The notes under the pieces: model-generated
Databases searched by the model: none
The model's input: the letters and a program-made list of their open reading frames with translations, nothing else
What the model was told of the DNA's origin: nothing
Part shown: positions 1-8,900 of the stretch, piece after piece
Layout: each line of letters opens with the position of its first letter
Numbering within the stretch: the stretch's first letter is position 1
Position numbers and translations under genes: made by a program
Assembly: GCA_964625145.1 (NCBI GenBank)
Contig: CAZVAQ010000066.1
Span: 1 to 18,172, forward strand
Length of the DNA: 18,172 nt
Direction of reading: 5' to 3'
Source: CAYTRP01 sp964625145
Lineage (GTDB): Bacteria; Sumerlaeota; Sumerlaeia; SLMS01; JAHLLQ01

Positions 1-356
1 ATCATGATCGGCACCAGATAGTTGCCGAATCCCGCCAGCGCCGGGATGATCACGAAGAAGATCATGATGCTGCCGTGCATGGTCAGCGACATGTTGAAGA
101 ATTCGGGCGTGACCAGGTTCAGGTTCGGCCCGGCAAGTTGCGCGCGGATGATCCCCGCAAACGATCCACCGACTACGCCCATGAACAGGGCCAGTCCCAG
201 ATAAAGCATTCCAAGGACCTTGTGGTCCGTGGAGCTCAGGATCGCCAGAATGCCCGGCGGTTGCTTGACCGGCTTCTGCGGGGTCTCCGGAAACTTCGGC
301 AGCTGACGCGCCACCGTAGTCTTGGGCTTGGATTCGGGGTCGAGCATGATGCTCAT
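1..356 (-). CDS. coxA: Cytochrome c oxidase subunit I, aa3-type (5' part only)
   Basis: This is the N-terminal 118 or so residues of the catalytic heme-copper oxygen reductase subunit, cut by the left window edge. The translation contains STDHKVLGMLYLGLALF, which is the conserved start of transmembrane helix 1, and then MSLTMHGSIMIFFVIIPALA with FGNYLVPIM, the helix 2 region. The histidine of MHGSIM corresponds to a ligand of the low-spin heme a in this family. The CuB and heme a3 ligands and the proton channels lie outside the window, so the subtype cannot be assigned fully. The start at 356 is preceded by GAAGGAAA at about 10 nt; a second ATG nine bases downstream is less well placed. The gene follows coxB by 28 nt and is the last visible gene of the respiratory operon. 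Together with coxB it would reduce oxygen using electrons delivered by the upstream ACIII and cytochromes. Confidence 0.97.
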   Translation of the reverse strand, partial: MSIMLDPESKPKTTVARQLPKFPETPQKPVKQPPGILAILSSTDHKVLGMLYLGLALFMGVVGGSFAGIIRAQLAGPNLNLVTPEFFNMSLTMHGSIMIFFVIIPALAGFGNYLVPIM

Positions 357-384
357 GAGGCAGGTTTCCTTCGGGATGCTATGG

Positions 385-1278
385 TCAGGATTCGGTGGCT
401 TGGGGGGCGGCGGCTTCTTCTCCGGCGGGCGTCTCCCCGCCATCGGCTTCCATCTCGGCGATCTTGCGGTTCACCCAGGCATCAAACTCTTCCTGCGTGA
501 CCACGAAGACATCGATGAGCATGCGCGAGTGAAGGGCACCGCACAGCTCCGCGCACTGGCCCTTGTACCAACCCGTCTCTTCCGCGTTGAACCAGATCGT
601 GTTCACGCGCCCCTGGATCGTGTCCATCTTCAGGCCAAACGCCGGCACCCACCAGGCGTGGTTCACGCCGGAGCTCATCAGATCGAGCACCACGTTGCTG
701 TTGACGGGAATGACCAGCGGCTCGTCCGAGTAGACGATCCCGTACTCGGGGAAGCGATACTCCCAGAAGAACTGGTGGCCGATGACCTCGACGCGCTCGT
801 CCGCCGCGGGTGGGTTCTCCATGTACCGCATCAGGTTGTACGACGGGACGGCGATGACCACCAATGCCATGACCGGTATGATCGTCCACAGCATCTCCAA
901 CTCGATGTTCTCGTGGAAAGTCGCCGGCTTGCGCACGCCGTCCTCGCGGAACTTCATGATCGAATAGAAGAGCAGCACATTGGGCAGGATGAGGAACGGA
1001 AGCACGAACGTCGTGATCCAAATCGAGTTGAAGCGCACCTTGTGCGCGACGTTGGTGACCGGCTTCGTCATCCAGTTCGTGATGGGCGGCGGCGTGTTCG
1101 GAATGCTCTCGAACTGCTCGGCCATGGCCATGGCACGCGAGAAGTCAAACCCATCGGCTTCTTCCTGGGCCTGTGCCGGGGACGCAGCAAAGAATGCCAG
1201 AAATGCGATCGAGCAGATCGTCATTCGAATGAGATGCTGGAACATTTGCGAGTGCCCTGGAAAGCGGAGAAGATTCAT
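385..1278 (-). CDS. coxB: Cytochrome c oxidase subunit II (CuA subunit)
   Basis: The protein (297 aa) carries the binuclear CuA centre that takes electrons from cytochrome c and passes them to subunit I. A hydrophobic segment at about 17-37 ending ASPAQA looks like a signal peptide. Two transmembrane helices follow, at about 87-108 and 129-150. GHQFFWEYRFPE (168-179) is the aromatic electron-entry region. The CuA ligands are all present: H207 (SGVNHAWW), then C242, C246, H250 and M253 in GQCAELCGALHSRM. No CxxCH motif is fused to the C-terminus, so this is an aa3-type rather than a caa3-type subunit II. The chosen ATG overlaps the TGA of the preceding cytochrome c gene (ATGA) and has AAGGG about 9 nt upstream. 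An internal ATG at 1245 would give a cleaner signal peptide and is a fair alternative. The longer frame reaching 1590 runs through the cytochrome gene and is rejected. Confidence 0.97.
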   Translation of the reverse strand: MNLLRFPGHSQMFQHLIRMTICSIAFLAFFAASPAQAQEEADGFDFSRAMAMAEQFESIPNTPPPITNWMTKPVTNVAHKVRFNSIWITTFVLPFLILPNVLLFYSIMKFREDGVRKPATFHENIELEMLWTIIPVMALVVIAVPSYNLMRYMENPPAADERVEVIGHQFFWEYRFPEYGIVYSDEPLVIPVNSNVVLDLMSSGVNHAWWVPAFGLKMDTIQGRVNTIWFNAEETGWYKGQCAELCGALHSRMLIDVFVVTQEEFDAWVNRKIAEMEADGGETPAGEEAAAPQATES

Positions 1279-1931
1279 CGGTTTGGGCCCTTGTTGGCTG
1301 CCTCTTGCGCCAACCGTGCCATGGCGAAGTTGATCGGCAAGGAGTTTTCCCGGATGTCCAGCACCAACACGTCGTCGGGATTCTGCGACGCCGCCGCTCC
1401 GCCTGCCGGCAGCATTGCGATGTCGTCCGGCGTCGTCTCCGGAGGCTCTGGCAGAAAGGTTTGCCGGATGAAGTGGATGATGGCGATGCGGTCTTCCGGC
1501 GGCATCACGCGATACGCCGCCATGGATCCACCGGGAATGCCGTTCTCGAGCGTCGTCCACATGCCGCCAATGGTCGGGCCGTTCTTCCACCCGGCCATCT
1601 GGTGAAAGTTGCGGACTGGCGGATTCAAGCCACGTCCCTGGGTGCCATCGCCAAAGCCTTCCTCGCCGTGACAGGACGCACAGTTGACGGCAAAGAGCTG
1701 CCGCCCGGCGCGGACCAGGTCCGGCGTCGGCTCCGCAAGGGCCTGAACATTCACCGATGGCCCCGCAGGTGCAGTCGCGACGGCCTTGACCGGCGTGTAC
1801 TTCCCCGCCAGGCCACCCTGCAGGAAACCCGATGCGAACACCGCACCCACAATCGCAACGGCGCCAACGGCCACCGGCACGTACATCCAGACGCTGGTGC
1901 GGTCACGGGGGCCGTGAGAATGAGAAGACAT
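1275..1931 (-). CDS. Membrane-anchored monoheme cytochrome c between actF and coxB
   Basis: This 218-residue protein has a short N-terminal tail, one transmembrane helix at about 15-37 and a periplasmic class I cytochrome c domain. The heme site is CASCH (C84, C87, H88). M137 in GGSMAAY is the likely sixth ligand, with M143 as a less likely one. The C-terminal 50 residues after the cytochrome fold have no recognised motif. The start at 1931 overlaps the actF stop by one base (TGATG) and has AGGAAG about 9 nt upstream. Its 3' end overlaps coxB by four bases. Its place between ACIII and the oxidase, plus the absence of a heme domain on CoxB, makes it the best candidate for the electron carrier between the two complexes. 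That role is inferred from context. It could instead be an accessory ACIII subunit. Confidence 0.93.
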   Translation of the reverse strand: MSSHSHGPRDRTSVWMYVPVAVGAVAIVGAVFASGFLQGGLAGKYTPVKAVATAPAGPSVNVQALAEPTPDLVRAGRQLFAVNCASCHGEEGFGDGTQGRGLNPPVRNFHQMAGWKNGPTIGGMWTTLENGIPGGSMAAYRVMPPEDRIAIIHFIRQTFLPEPPETTPDDIAMLPAGGAAASQNPDDVLVLDIRENSLPINFAMARLAQEAANKGPNR

Positions 1932-3169
1932 CAGACGTAGCTTCCTTTCACGCACATCAGCAGGTGGGGATCGCCCATCGGCATGACGGAGTTGCGGCTG
2001 TAAGCGCGGTCAAGACTGACGAGGAACAAACCCAGCAGCGCCACGAATGCGCCAATCTCCGCAATCCCCGGAACCACCGGCGTCGCGGAGTAAACCGGGT
2101 AGATGATCCAGTACAGGTCGAGCAGCTGCCCGACCAGGATCGCGATGCAGACGAAAATCTGCACCGGGCGGTTGCCGCGGAACCCCTGCGGCATCAGCAC
2201 CGCAAACGGTACAATCCACTTCAGGAACGGGATTGCAAGGAAGATGTTCTCCCACCCGTTGTTGTTGCGCTCGATGATGAAGAAGTTCGTCTCCGGCAGG
2301 TTCGCGTACCAGAGCAGCATGTACTGCGAGAAGAGGATGTAGCACATGAAGCATGAGAACGCCATCATCCAGGTCCCAAGGTCGTACATGTGACGCGACT
2401 GGACGATTTCCGCGATCGCCGGACGGCGGCGCATCGCATGCGTGATCAACGTGATCACTGCCATCGCGGACAGGAACAGGCCCGCGAAGCAGTACACGCC
2501 GAAGATGGTCGAGAACCAACGGCCCTCCAAGGCCATCAGCATGTCCACGCAGTGAAGGCTGAACGTGTAGGCGAAAACGGTGAGGAAGACGATCGACAGG
2601 CGCACGTTTCGCAGCTTGGCCGCCTCGTCACGCGTCTTGTCCGACTTCAGGGAGTTCTGGCGGATGACGTGCGTCAGACCAAGCCAAAGGCCGTAGAAGA
2701 TCACGCCCTTGACGATCACGCCGGTCTGGCTCATGTAAGCGGCCTTGAGCGGATCGCCATAGTAGATACCGCCCTTGCCGACTTGCTCGCGGACGGCCGA
2801 ATCCAGCGCCCAAAGGGAATCCCATCCACCAATGGCCAGTGCGAAGAACAGGACCGCGGAGATCCCGACATAGATCCCCATCCCCTCCGCAAAGCGGCGA
2901 ACCACGATCGACCAGCGCGCGCTGGACACGTATTGGATGGTGGTAAAGACCATGCCGCCAAGGCCGAGCATCAGGAAGAACATGTAGGCCATCAACAGGG
3001 CCTGCCAGGGGCGCGCGGCCGCGACCGGGTCGCTGACGCCCATGAAGCTCGCCAGCCAGAGCAATGCGCCGACGGCGACGGCGGCAAAGGCCGCAATGCG
3101 CAGACCGCCGGGCAACGGGACCGTGCCGGGGTCGTCCACGTGGGTTATCTGGGGTCCATGCAGTGACAT
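1931..3169 (-). CDS. actF: Alternative Complex III integral membrane subunit ActF (NrfD-like)
   Basis: This 412-aa polytopic protein has about ten transmembrane helices and belongs to the NrfD/PsrC-like group. It is the second large membrane subunit of ACIII, paired with ActC in the quinol:cytochrome c (or quinol:oxidase) oxidoreductase. Family signatures are LHCVDMLMALEGRWFSTIFG followed by a helix, and SQYMLLWYANLPETNFF near residues 280-300. The ATG at 3169 lies 42 nt after the actE stop, with only a weak Shine-Dalgarno sequence. The 3' end carries the ribosome binding site of the following cytochrome c gene and overlaps its start codon by one base. The gene order actA-B-C-D-E-F supports the assignment strongly. 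Confidence 0.95.
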   Translation of the reverse strand: MSLHGPQITHVDDPGTVPLPGGLRIAAFAAVAVGALLWLASFMGVSDPVAAARPWQALLMAYMFFLMLGLGGMVFTTIQYVSSARWSIVVRRFAEGMGIYVGISAVLFFALAIGGWDSLWALDSAVREQVGKGGIYYGDPLKAAYMSQTGVIVKGVIFYGLWLGLTHVIRQNSLKSDKTRDEAAKLRNVRLSIVFLTVFAYTFSLHCVDMLMALEGRWFSTIFGVYCFAGLFLSAMAVITLITHAMRRRPAIAEIVQSRHMYDLGTWMMAFSCFMCYILFSQYMLLWYANLPETNFFIIERNNNGWENIFLAIPFLKWIVPFAVLMPQGFRGNRPVQIFVCIAILVGQLLDLYWIIYPVYSATPVVPGIAEIGAFVALLGLFLVSLDRAYSRNSVMPMGDPHLLMCVKGSYV

Positions 3170-3211
3170 AATCGGGGCATCGCGCTCCGGGCGTGGAATC
3201 GGTCTGATCGG

Positions 3212-3892
3212 TCAGTGGGTGGATTGGCCAGCCGTCTCGCGGGCGTCGCGACGCGCACGCTCACGCGGGGTCAGCTCCCCCTCCAGCTCCTGCAACAGTC
3301 GAAGGTCTTCCTCCGTCGGATTGGCCGCACGGCCCAGCGCCCGCACATAGTGCACCACGGCCCAACGCTTCTCCGGCGTCAGTCGCGTGTTGTACGCGGG
3401 CATGTTACCCTGTCCGACCGTGATCACATGGAAGATGCGTCCGTCGGTCCACTCATCAATGATCTTGTCGGAGTACAATGACGGCGGCTGCGGCAGGCCG
3501 GCGAGCGCGCGCACCACGGTGCCGTCACCCATGCCGGTGGCGCCGTGACACGGCGTGCAGTAGATGTTGAAGTACTTCCGCCCGGTACGAAGAGTCTCAA
3601 TGCTCAGCGGCAGAGGGTTCTCGTTCTGCATCGCCAGCGTGTCGGCTTCCTCGTTGGTGATCGTGTACGGATGGAAGCCAACGGGGATCGTGCCCTCCGG
3701 CGGCGTGCGCATCTTCCCGCCCTCGTTGACGGGGTCGGGCTCCTGTGCCTTCACCGCGGGCGAGAAGTGCATGTCCGGCATGAGCAGGATTTCGCGCGTC
3801 TCGCGCTTGCCATCGCAGCCCGACAGCACCAGGCCGCAAAGCAGGGCGCACGACGCTAGCAGGGTCGAAGAAAGTCGGGTCACTATGGTCAC
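3212..3892 (-). CDS. actE: Alternative Complex III monoheme cytochrome c lipoprotein ActE
   Basis: This 226-aa cytochrome c starts with a lipoprotein signal ending LVLSGC, so C26 is the probable lipidated cysteine. It has one heme-binding motif CTPCH (C112, C115, H116) and M164 in GQGNMPAY as the likely axial methionine. In ACIII, ActE is a periplasmic monoheme subunit that helps pass electrons out of the ActA/ActB module. The start given is GTG at 3892, which overlaps the actD stop as GTGA. A second GTG at 3883 has GGAGAA at a better distance (about 9 nt) and may be the real start. The two options differ by three residues and do not change the signal peptide. The last 35 residues are rich in Arg and Glu and have no known motif. 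Confidence 0.95.
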   Translation of the reverse strand: MTIVTRLSSTLLASCALLCGLVLSGCDGKRETREILLMPDMHFSPAVKAQEPDPVNEGGKMRTPPEGTIPVGFHPYTITNEEADTLAMQNENPLPLSIETLRTGRKYFNIYCTPCHGATGMGDGTVVRALAGLPQPPSLYSDKIIDEWTDGRIFHVITVGQGNMPAYNTRLTPEKRWAVVHYVRALGRAANPTEEDLRLLQELEGELTPRERARRDARETAGQSTH

Positions 3893-4413
3893 TTCTCCAG
3901 GGTCCGGATTTCATCGGCGCCCATGCGAATGAGCAGCTCGGTCGCCGAATCCTTCATCTTGTCCGTCTTGGCCGGGATCAGCAGCGCAAACCGGTCGTTG
4001 GTCAGGTCCTCGTCGAGGGGCTTCGTGAACGGATTGGGGAACAGGCGGCACGCGGCGAACAGCGACAGCAGTGTCGTCAAACCGCAGATGAGCACGCCAC
4101 TCTCGAACGTGATGACGATGTAGGCGGGCCATGCGAAGAACGGACGGCCGCCGACATTGATGGGCCACGCGAACGAGTGCGTCCAGGTCTGCAGCGCAAA
4201 GCCAAGGGTGGCGCCGATGATCAGCGCCGCCAGCGCCGCGCGCGGAATCCAGGAGCGCTTGATCCCGATCGCCTCCTCGATCCCGTGCATGGGATACGGT
4301 GAGTAGGCGTCGATGTTCTTGAAGCCCTCATGCCGGGCCTGCGCACAGGCCGCCATCAGGTCGTCGGGTTCCTCGAAGAAACCGATGATGGAGGGGCGGT
4401 GAACGATCGCCAT
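3889..4413 (-). CDS. actD: Alternative Complex III subunit ActD (DUF3341)
   Basis: This 174-aa protein matches the DUF3341 subunit of ACIII in length, layout and context. The N-terminal soluble part includes the typical segment GFKNIDAYSPYPMHGIEEAIG. Two transmembrane helices follow at about 57-76 and 94-122, with FAWPAYIVITFESGVL in the second. The C-terminal cytoplasmic tail reads NDRFALLIPA, a hallmark of the family. No cofactor site is seen; ActD is regarded as a structural subunit packed beside ActC. The ATG lies only 2 nt after the actC stop, with GGAGG somewhat far upstream. The 3' end overlaps actE by four bases, so expression is probably coupled to both neighbours. Confidence 0.95.
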   Translation of the reverse strand: MAIVHRPSIIGFFEEPDDLMAACAQARHEGFKNIDAYSPYPMHGIEEAIGIKRSWIPRAALAALIIGATLGFALQTWTHSFAWPINVGGRPFFAWPAYIVITFESGVLICGLTTLLSLFAACRLFPNPFTKPLDEDLTNDRFALLIPAKTDKMKDSATELLIRMGADEIRTLEK

Positions 4414-4415
4414 GG

Positions 4416-5963
4416 TCAGTGACTGGCCTCCGTGGATGCAATCTGGCGGCTCGCATCAGCCTTGCGCGACGGCCAGGCGATGATCTCCACGCGCCGGCGC
4501 GTCGAGCGCGAGCTGTGGTTGTGCAGCACCGACTTCACCTCCGCGATCGCCATCGTCGGCAGCACGCGGGTGAAGAGCAGGAACAGCGTGAAGAAGACGC
4601 CGAACGACATGGTGATCATGCCGGCGTCATAGATCGACGGTACAAAGTAGTGCCAGCTCGCGGGCAGGAAGTCATGCTCCAGCGACTGCACGAAGATGTT
4701 GAAGCGCTCGAACCACATGCCGATGTTCACGAAGATCGAGATGATCCACATGATGACAAGGTGGCGGCGGAAGTAGCGGAACCAGTAGAGCTGTGGGATG
4801 ACGCCGTTGCAGATCAGCATCGTCCACGTGGCCCACCAGTGGTCGCCGGTCAGGCGGTAGGCGAACTGCGCGCGCTCGTACTGGGCCTCGGAGTACCAGG
4901 CCACGAAGAACTCGGAAAGGTACGCGTACAACACCAGCATCGACGTGGCCAGGATGATCTTGTTGCAGAGCTCGAGATGGTTGACCGTGATCAGGTGCTC
5001 AAGCTTCAGCGCCCACCGCATCACCACCAGCAGCGTGATCACCATGCCGAAACCGGAGAAGATGGCGCCGGCGACGAAGTACGGCGGGAAGATCGTCGTG
5101 TGCCAGCCGGGGATCAGCGACGTGGCGAAGTCGAAGGACACGACCGAGTGCACCGAAAGCACCAGCGGCGTGGCAATCCAGGCGAACTGCGCATAGGCGC
5201 GCTCGTAGTGCGCCCAGTCGCGGCAGGAGCCCGTCCAGTTCGCAGCCAGCGCGCCGTAGAAGAACTTCTGGATCTTGTTGCGCGCCCGATCGCGGGCCGT
5301 CGCCAGGTCGGGGATCAGGCCCACATACCAGAACACGATGGAGATCGTCGCGTAGGTCGTCACCGCGAACACGTCCCATACCAGCGGCGAGCGGAAGTTC
5401 ACCCACAGCAGGCGGTCGTTGATGTAGGGAATGAGCCAGTAGGCCTTCCACGGGCGGCCCGTGTGCAGCAGCGGGAACATGCCCGCGACCATCACGGCGA
5501 AGATGGTCATGGCCTCTGCCGAGCGGTTGATGGCCGTGCGCCACTTCTGCCGGAAGAGGAAGAGGATCGCCGAGATCAGCGTGCCCGCGTGGCCGATGCC
5601 GATCCAGAACACGAAGTTGGTGATGTAGACCCCCCAGCCAATCGGGTTGTTGATGCCCGACACGCCCATGCCGCGGCGCAATTGGGTGACAACGCAGAAC
5701 AAGCCGAGCACGGCCGCAAGTTGCGCGATGCCAAACGCGACATGCCACGTCAGCGGCGGCCACTTGAACATCGGCGCGCACACGTCATCGGTCACGTCAC
5801 GCATCGAGATGCGCGGGTCGACGAGCGGTTCGGTCCCGTCGGGAGTCATCCCGCCGTGTCCCGTGTGCCCGTACATGTCACCGCTGTCAAACTTGTGCTG
5901 CGAATCGTCGTGACCGTGCCCGGAGGGCGAACCGGCGTGTTGTGATTCCGTCGTCAGGCTCAC
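4416..5963 (-). CDS. actC: Alternative Complex III quinol-binding membrane subunit ActC (NrfD/PsrC family)
   Basis: This 515-aa protein has a hydrophilic N-terminus of about 65 residues and then about ten transmembrane helices. Family signatures include GIGHAGTLISAILFLFRQ (122-139), LHTGRPWKAYW (166-176), SVHSVVSFDFA (270-280) and PGWHTTIFPPYFVAGAIFSG (285-304). In ACIII this subunit holds the quinol oxidation site and passes electrons to the iron-sulfur clusters of ActB. Conserved His and Asp residues in these stretches are candidates for that site, but I cannot assign them individually. The first 40 residues contain six histidines, mirroring the histidine-rich tail of ActB just upstream. 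The start is GTG at 5963, overlapping the actB stop (GTGA). The C-terminus is a basic tail of about 35 residues. Confidence 0.96.
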   Translation of the reverse strand: MSLTTESQHAGSPSGHGHDDSQHKFDSGDMYGHTGHGGMTPDGTEPLVDPRISMRDVTDDVCAPMFKWPPLTWHVAFGIAQLAAVLGLFCVVTQLRRGMGVSGINNPIGWGVYITNFVFWIGIGHAGTLISAILFLFRQKWRTAINRSAEAMTIFAVMVAGMFPLLHTGRPWKAYWLIPYINDRLLWVNFRSPLVWDVFAVTTYATISIVFWYVGLIPDLATARDRARNKIQKFFYGALAANWTGSCRDWAHYERAYAQFAWIATPLVLSVHSVVSFDFATSLIPGWHTTIFPPYFVAGAIFSGFGMVITLLVVMRWALKLEHLITVNHLELCNKIILATSMLVLYAYLSEFFVAWYSEAQYERAQFAYRLTGDHWWATWTMLICNGVIPQLYWFRYFRRHLVIMWIISIFVNIGMWFERFNIFVQSLEHDFLPASWHYFVPSIYDAGMITMSFGVFFTLFLLFTRVLPTMAIAEVKSVLHNHSSRSTRRRVEIIAWPSRKADASRQIASTEASH

Positions 5964-8900
5964 CGGGCAACTCCTTCGGCCAGCTCTGTGCCCGCATGCG
6001 GGGCGGCGGCATGATGGTCTTCTGAGTCACTGTGGGGCTCACCATGACCGTCCTCATGATGCCCGTGCGAGGACGCCTTGGTGTAGCTGTGGTCCCACTC
6101 CTTCTCCTCGCGGTTCCACACCTGGGCCAGGTACATGATGTTGGGGGCGACGTTGAGCTCCTCCAACACTCCGTAGCCTCGCTTCTGGAAGTTCTCCGCG
6201 CGGACCTCGTTGACGTCGTGTTCCTTGTTGAAGGCGTCGCCGAAGTTGATGGCCTGGGCCGGGCATGTCTGCTGGCACGCAGTCTTCAACTCGCCATTGG
6301 GAATGTTGCGTCCCAGCTTCTTCGCCTCGAACTTGGCGTCGCGGATGCGCTCCTGGCAGAAGGTGCACTTCTCCATGATACCCTTCGAGCGCACCGAGAC
6401 ATCGGGGTTCAACGCCAACACCAGCGGCGTGTCCTTGACCCTTTGGTTCTTCGGCACGTGCGGGCTCTGGCGGAACTCGGAGAATTCGTAGAAGTTGAAG
6501 CGCCGCACCTTGTACGGGCAATTGTTCGCGCAGTAGCGCGTTCCCACGCAGCGGTTGTACACCTGCTGGTTGAGGCCCTCGTCGCTGTGCACCGTCGCAA
6601 GCACCGGACACACCGTCTCGCAGGAGGCGTTGTCGCAGTGCTGGCAAAGCATGGGCTGCTTGACGACTTCCGGGTTGTCCGGCTCGCCCTTGTAGTAGCG
6701 GTCGATGCGGATCCAGTGCATCTCGCGTCCGCGCAGCACCTCGCGCTTGCCGACGACCGGGATGTTGTTCTGCGCCTGGCACGCCGTGACGCACGCGTTG
6801 CAGCCCGTGCAGGAGTTCAGGTCGATCGTCATCACCCACTTGTGCCGGAACGGCTTCATCGCGGGTTCGCGCTTCGTCAGGTCCGACTCCCACAGGTCCC
6901 ACTGAGCCTTGCCGTCTCCGACCTTGCGGTAGGGAACGTGGTAATAAGGCTGCGGGTTCTTGTTGTCCTCGTTCAAGGTCGACAGCGCCGTCGCCATGAC
7001 GATCTGACGTTCGGACGTGAGCGGCCCATCCGGGTTCTCGGTCTTGTACGTCAGCATGTAGTTGTTGCCCTGCATGTCCGCCAGGCGGATGCGCTGGCCC
7101 GTCTTCTCCCACTGGACCGCGGCACCACTGCGGAATACCGCACCATCGTTCACTGACGCCAATTGATAGGCGTTGAAGCCGACCCCTTCGCCGACTTCGC
7201 CGGACACCGAACGACCCCAGCCCACGGCCACGCCGATGGCATTTGGATGCATGCCGGGGTGGATCCGCACGGGCGCCTGGACGCTGCTGCCGCCGGACGT
7301 CAGCTTGATCATGTCGCCATCGCGCAGGCCATTCTCGCGGGCGAACTTCGGCGCGACCGCCGCGAAGTTGTCCCAGGAAACCTTGGCCACCGGATCGGGC
7401 AGTTCGAACAACCACGCGTTGTTCGCATGGCGTCCGTCGAAGGTGTTCGCATTCACATAGCTTGCCAACACCGTCCCGCTGGGACGCTGCACGCTTGGTG
7501 CTGCATTCAACGCCGCTTGAATGGTGGCGCGGCGCAGCGTGCGCGGGCCGCGCGGGCCATTCGCACGTGATGCAATCTCCAGAGTGCCCGTGCGCAGCGT
7601 CTCGAACCAGAACTCGCGGAAGGCGGTGGTTGCCCCGGCCTTCGGATAGATCTCGCGCTCCCACGTGTCGCGCACATATTCGTGCCACGTCATCGCGCGG
7701 GTGATTGGTTCCTCGGCGCCCTCGGGCGTCTCGGTCACGTCAAACGACTTCGAACCCGCTTCGCGAGCGAGCGCGATCAGCGTCGCCTCGAACGAGCGAT
7801 TGTTCCACAGCGGCTGGATCGTCGGCTGCTGGATGCTCAGCGTGCCCGCATAAGGCTCCGCGTCGCCCCAGTTCTCCAGGAAGTGAAGCCCCGGCATGAC
7901 CACATCGCACAGCGCATTCGTCTCGCTGGGGAGAAGGCCAAAGGTGACCTTGAGCCCCACGCGCTTCAACGCGTCGGCGAAACCCGCCGAGGGCGGCAGT
8001 GAGTACGCCGGGTTGCAGCCATCGATCAATAGCACATCGATCTCGCCGGCCTTCATGCGCTCGACCAGCTCGAGCATCGCCTTCCGGCTGCCCTGACGCT
8101 GGTTGCTCGGCGCCTGGGCCGTGACCGTCATGCCCTCGTTCCCCAGCATCGAGTTGATCTGGTTCACGACGACCTGCAGCGCCAGAGCCTGCTCGGTCTG
8201 CGCCATGGTGCCACCGGCATACACAAGGCTCTTCCCCTTGTGTGCGGCAAGATTCGCCGCGACGGCCGCGATCGTTCCGGACTTCAGACCCGCAGTCGAC
8301 TCAACATCAGCGATGTTCACCGGCGGGATCACGACATCGCCCGTCGACGAGGCACCCGCCTGGCGAATCGCTTCCGCCAGCGCGCACGCCACACTGAACA
8401 AATCGTCCGGCCGCACGGCGTAATGTTCGTCGGCGTTCATGCCCGTCAGGGAGAACATCGGCTCAAACGCGATGAGCTTGCCCATCGAGTAGGCCTTCTG
8501 GCCTTCCTTCTTGCCGGGGCCCACCGCGCGCAACTTGCGCTGTGCGGCGATGCCACGGTTGAACTCCACCGGGGAGGCGCCTTCGCTGATCGGATCGGCG
8601 CCGAGCAGCACGGTGCATTCGGACTTGTCGAAGTGCACGCGCGGCAGAATCGCCTCGCCATAGCAAACCTGCTGCGACTCCACGCGCTCGTCATCGGCGA
8701 GATCGTCGTAGGTCACGTGCTGCACGCCGGGGAAGGCGCGCTTGAATTCGTTGAGCAGCGCCACGCGCGCCGGACCGTGAATCGTTCCGGTGACGATGGC
8801 CGCGCGATTGCCGGCGGACTTCAGCGCCTGCGCGATCTCGCGATCAAGCGCGGACCATTCCGGCGTGGCATTCGAGCGGCGATCCGCCGGCCTGCGATAG

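Noticed and set aside
385..500. caa3-type oxidase (cytochrome c domain fused to CoxB)
   Set aside because: The C-terminal tail of CoxB has no CxxCH motif and ends about 40 residues after the CuA site in an Ala/Glu-rich stretch.
1279..1590. Extended N-terminus of coxB (to 1590)
   Set aside because: The extra 104 residues are frame-shifted sequence of the upstream cytochrome c gene. The ATG at 1278 overlaps its stop codon and begins a plausible leader.
4419..5945. 508-aa open frame on the plus strand
   Set aside because: It is fully antisense to actC. The translation is rich in Arg, His and Asp with no fold-like pattern, while the actC frame matches a known family throughout.
6054..7688. 544-aa open frame on the minus strand, and a 374-aa plus-strand frame at 6032-7156
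   Set aside because: Both overlap the iron-sulfur half of actB in other frames. They are by-products of high GC and codon bias.
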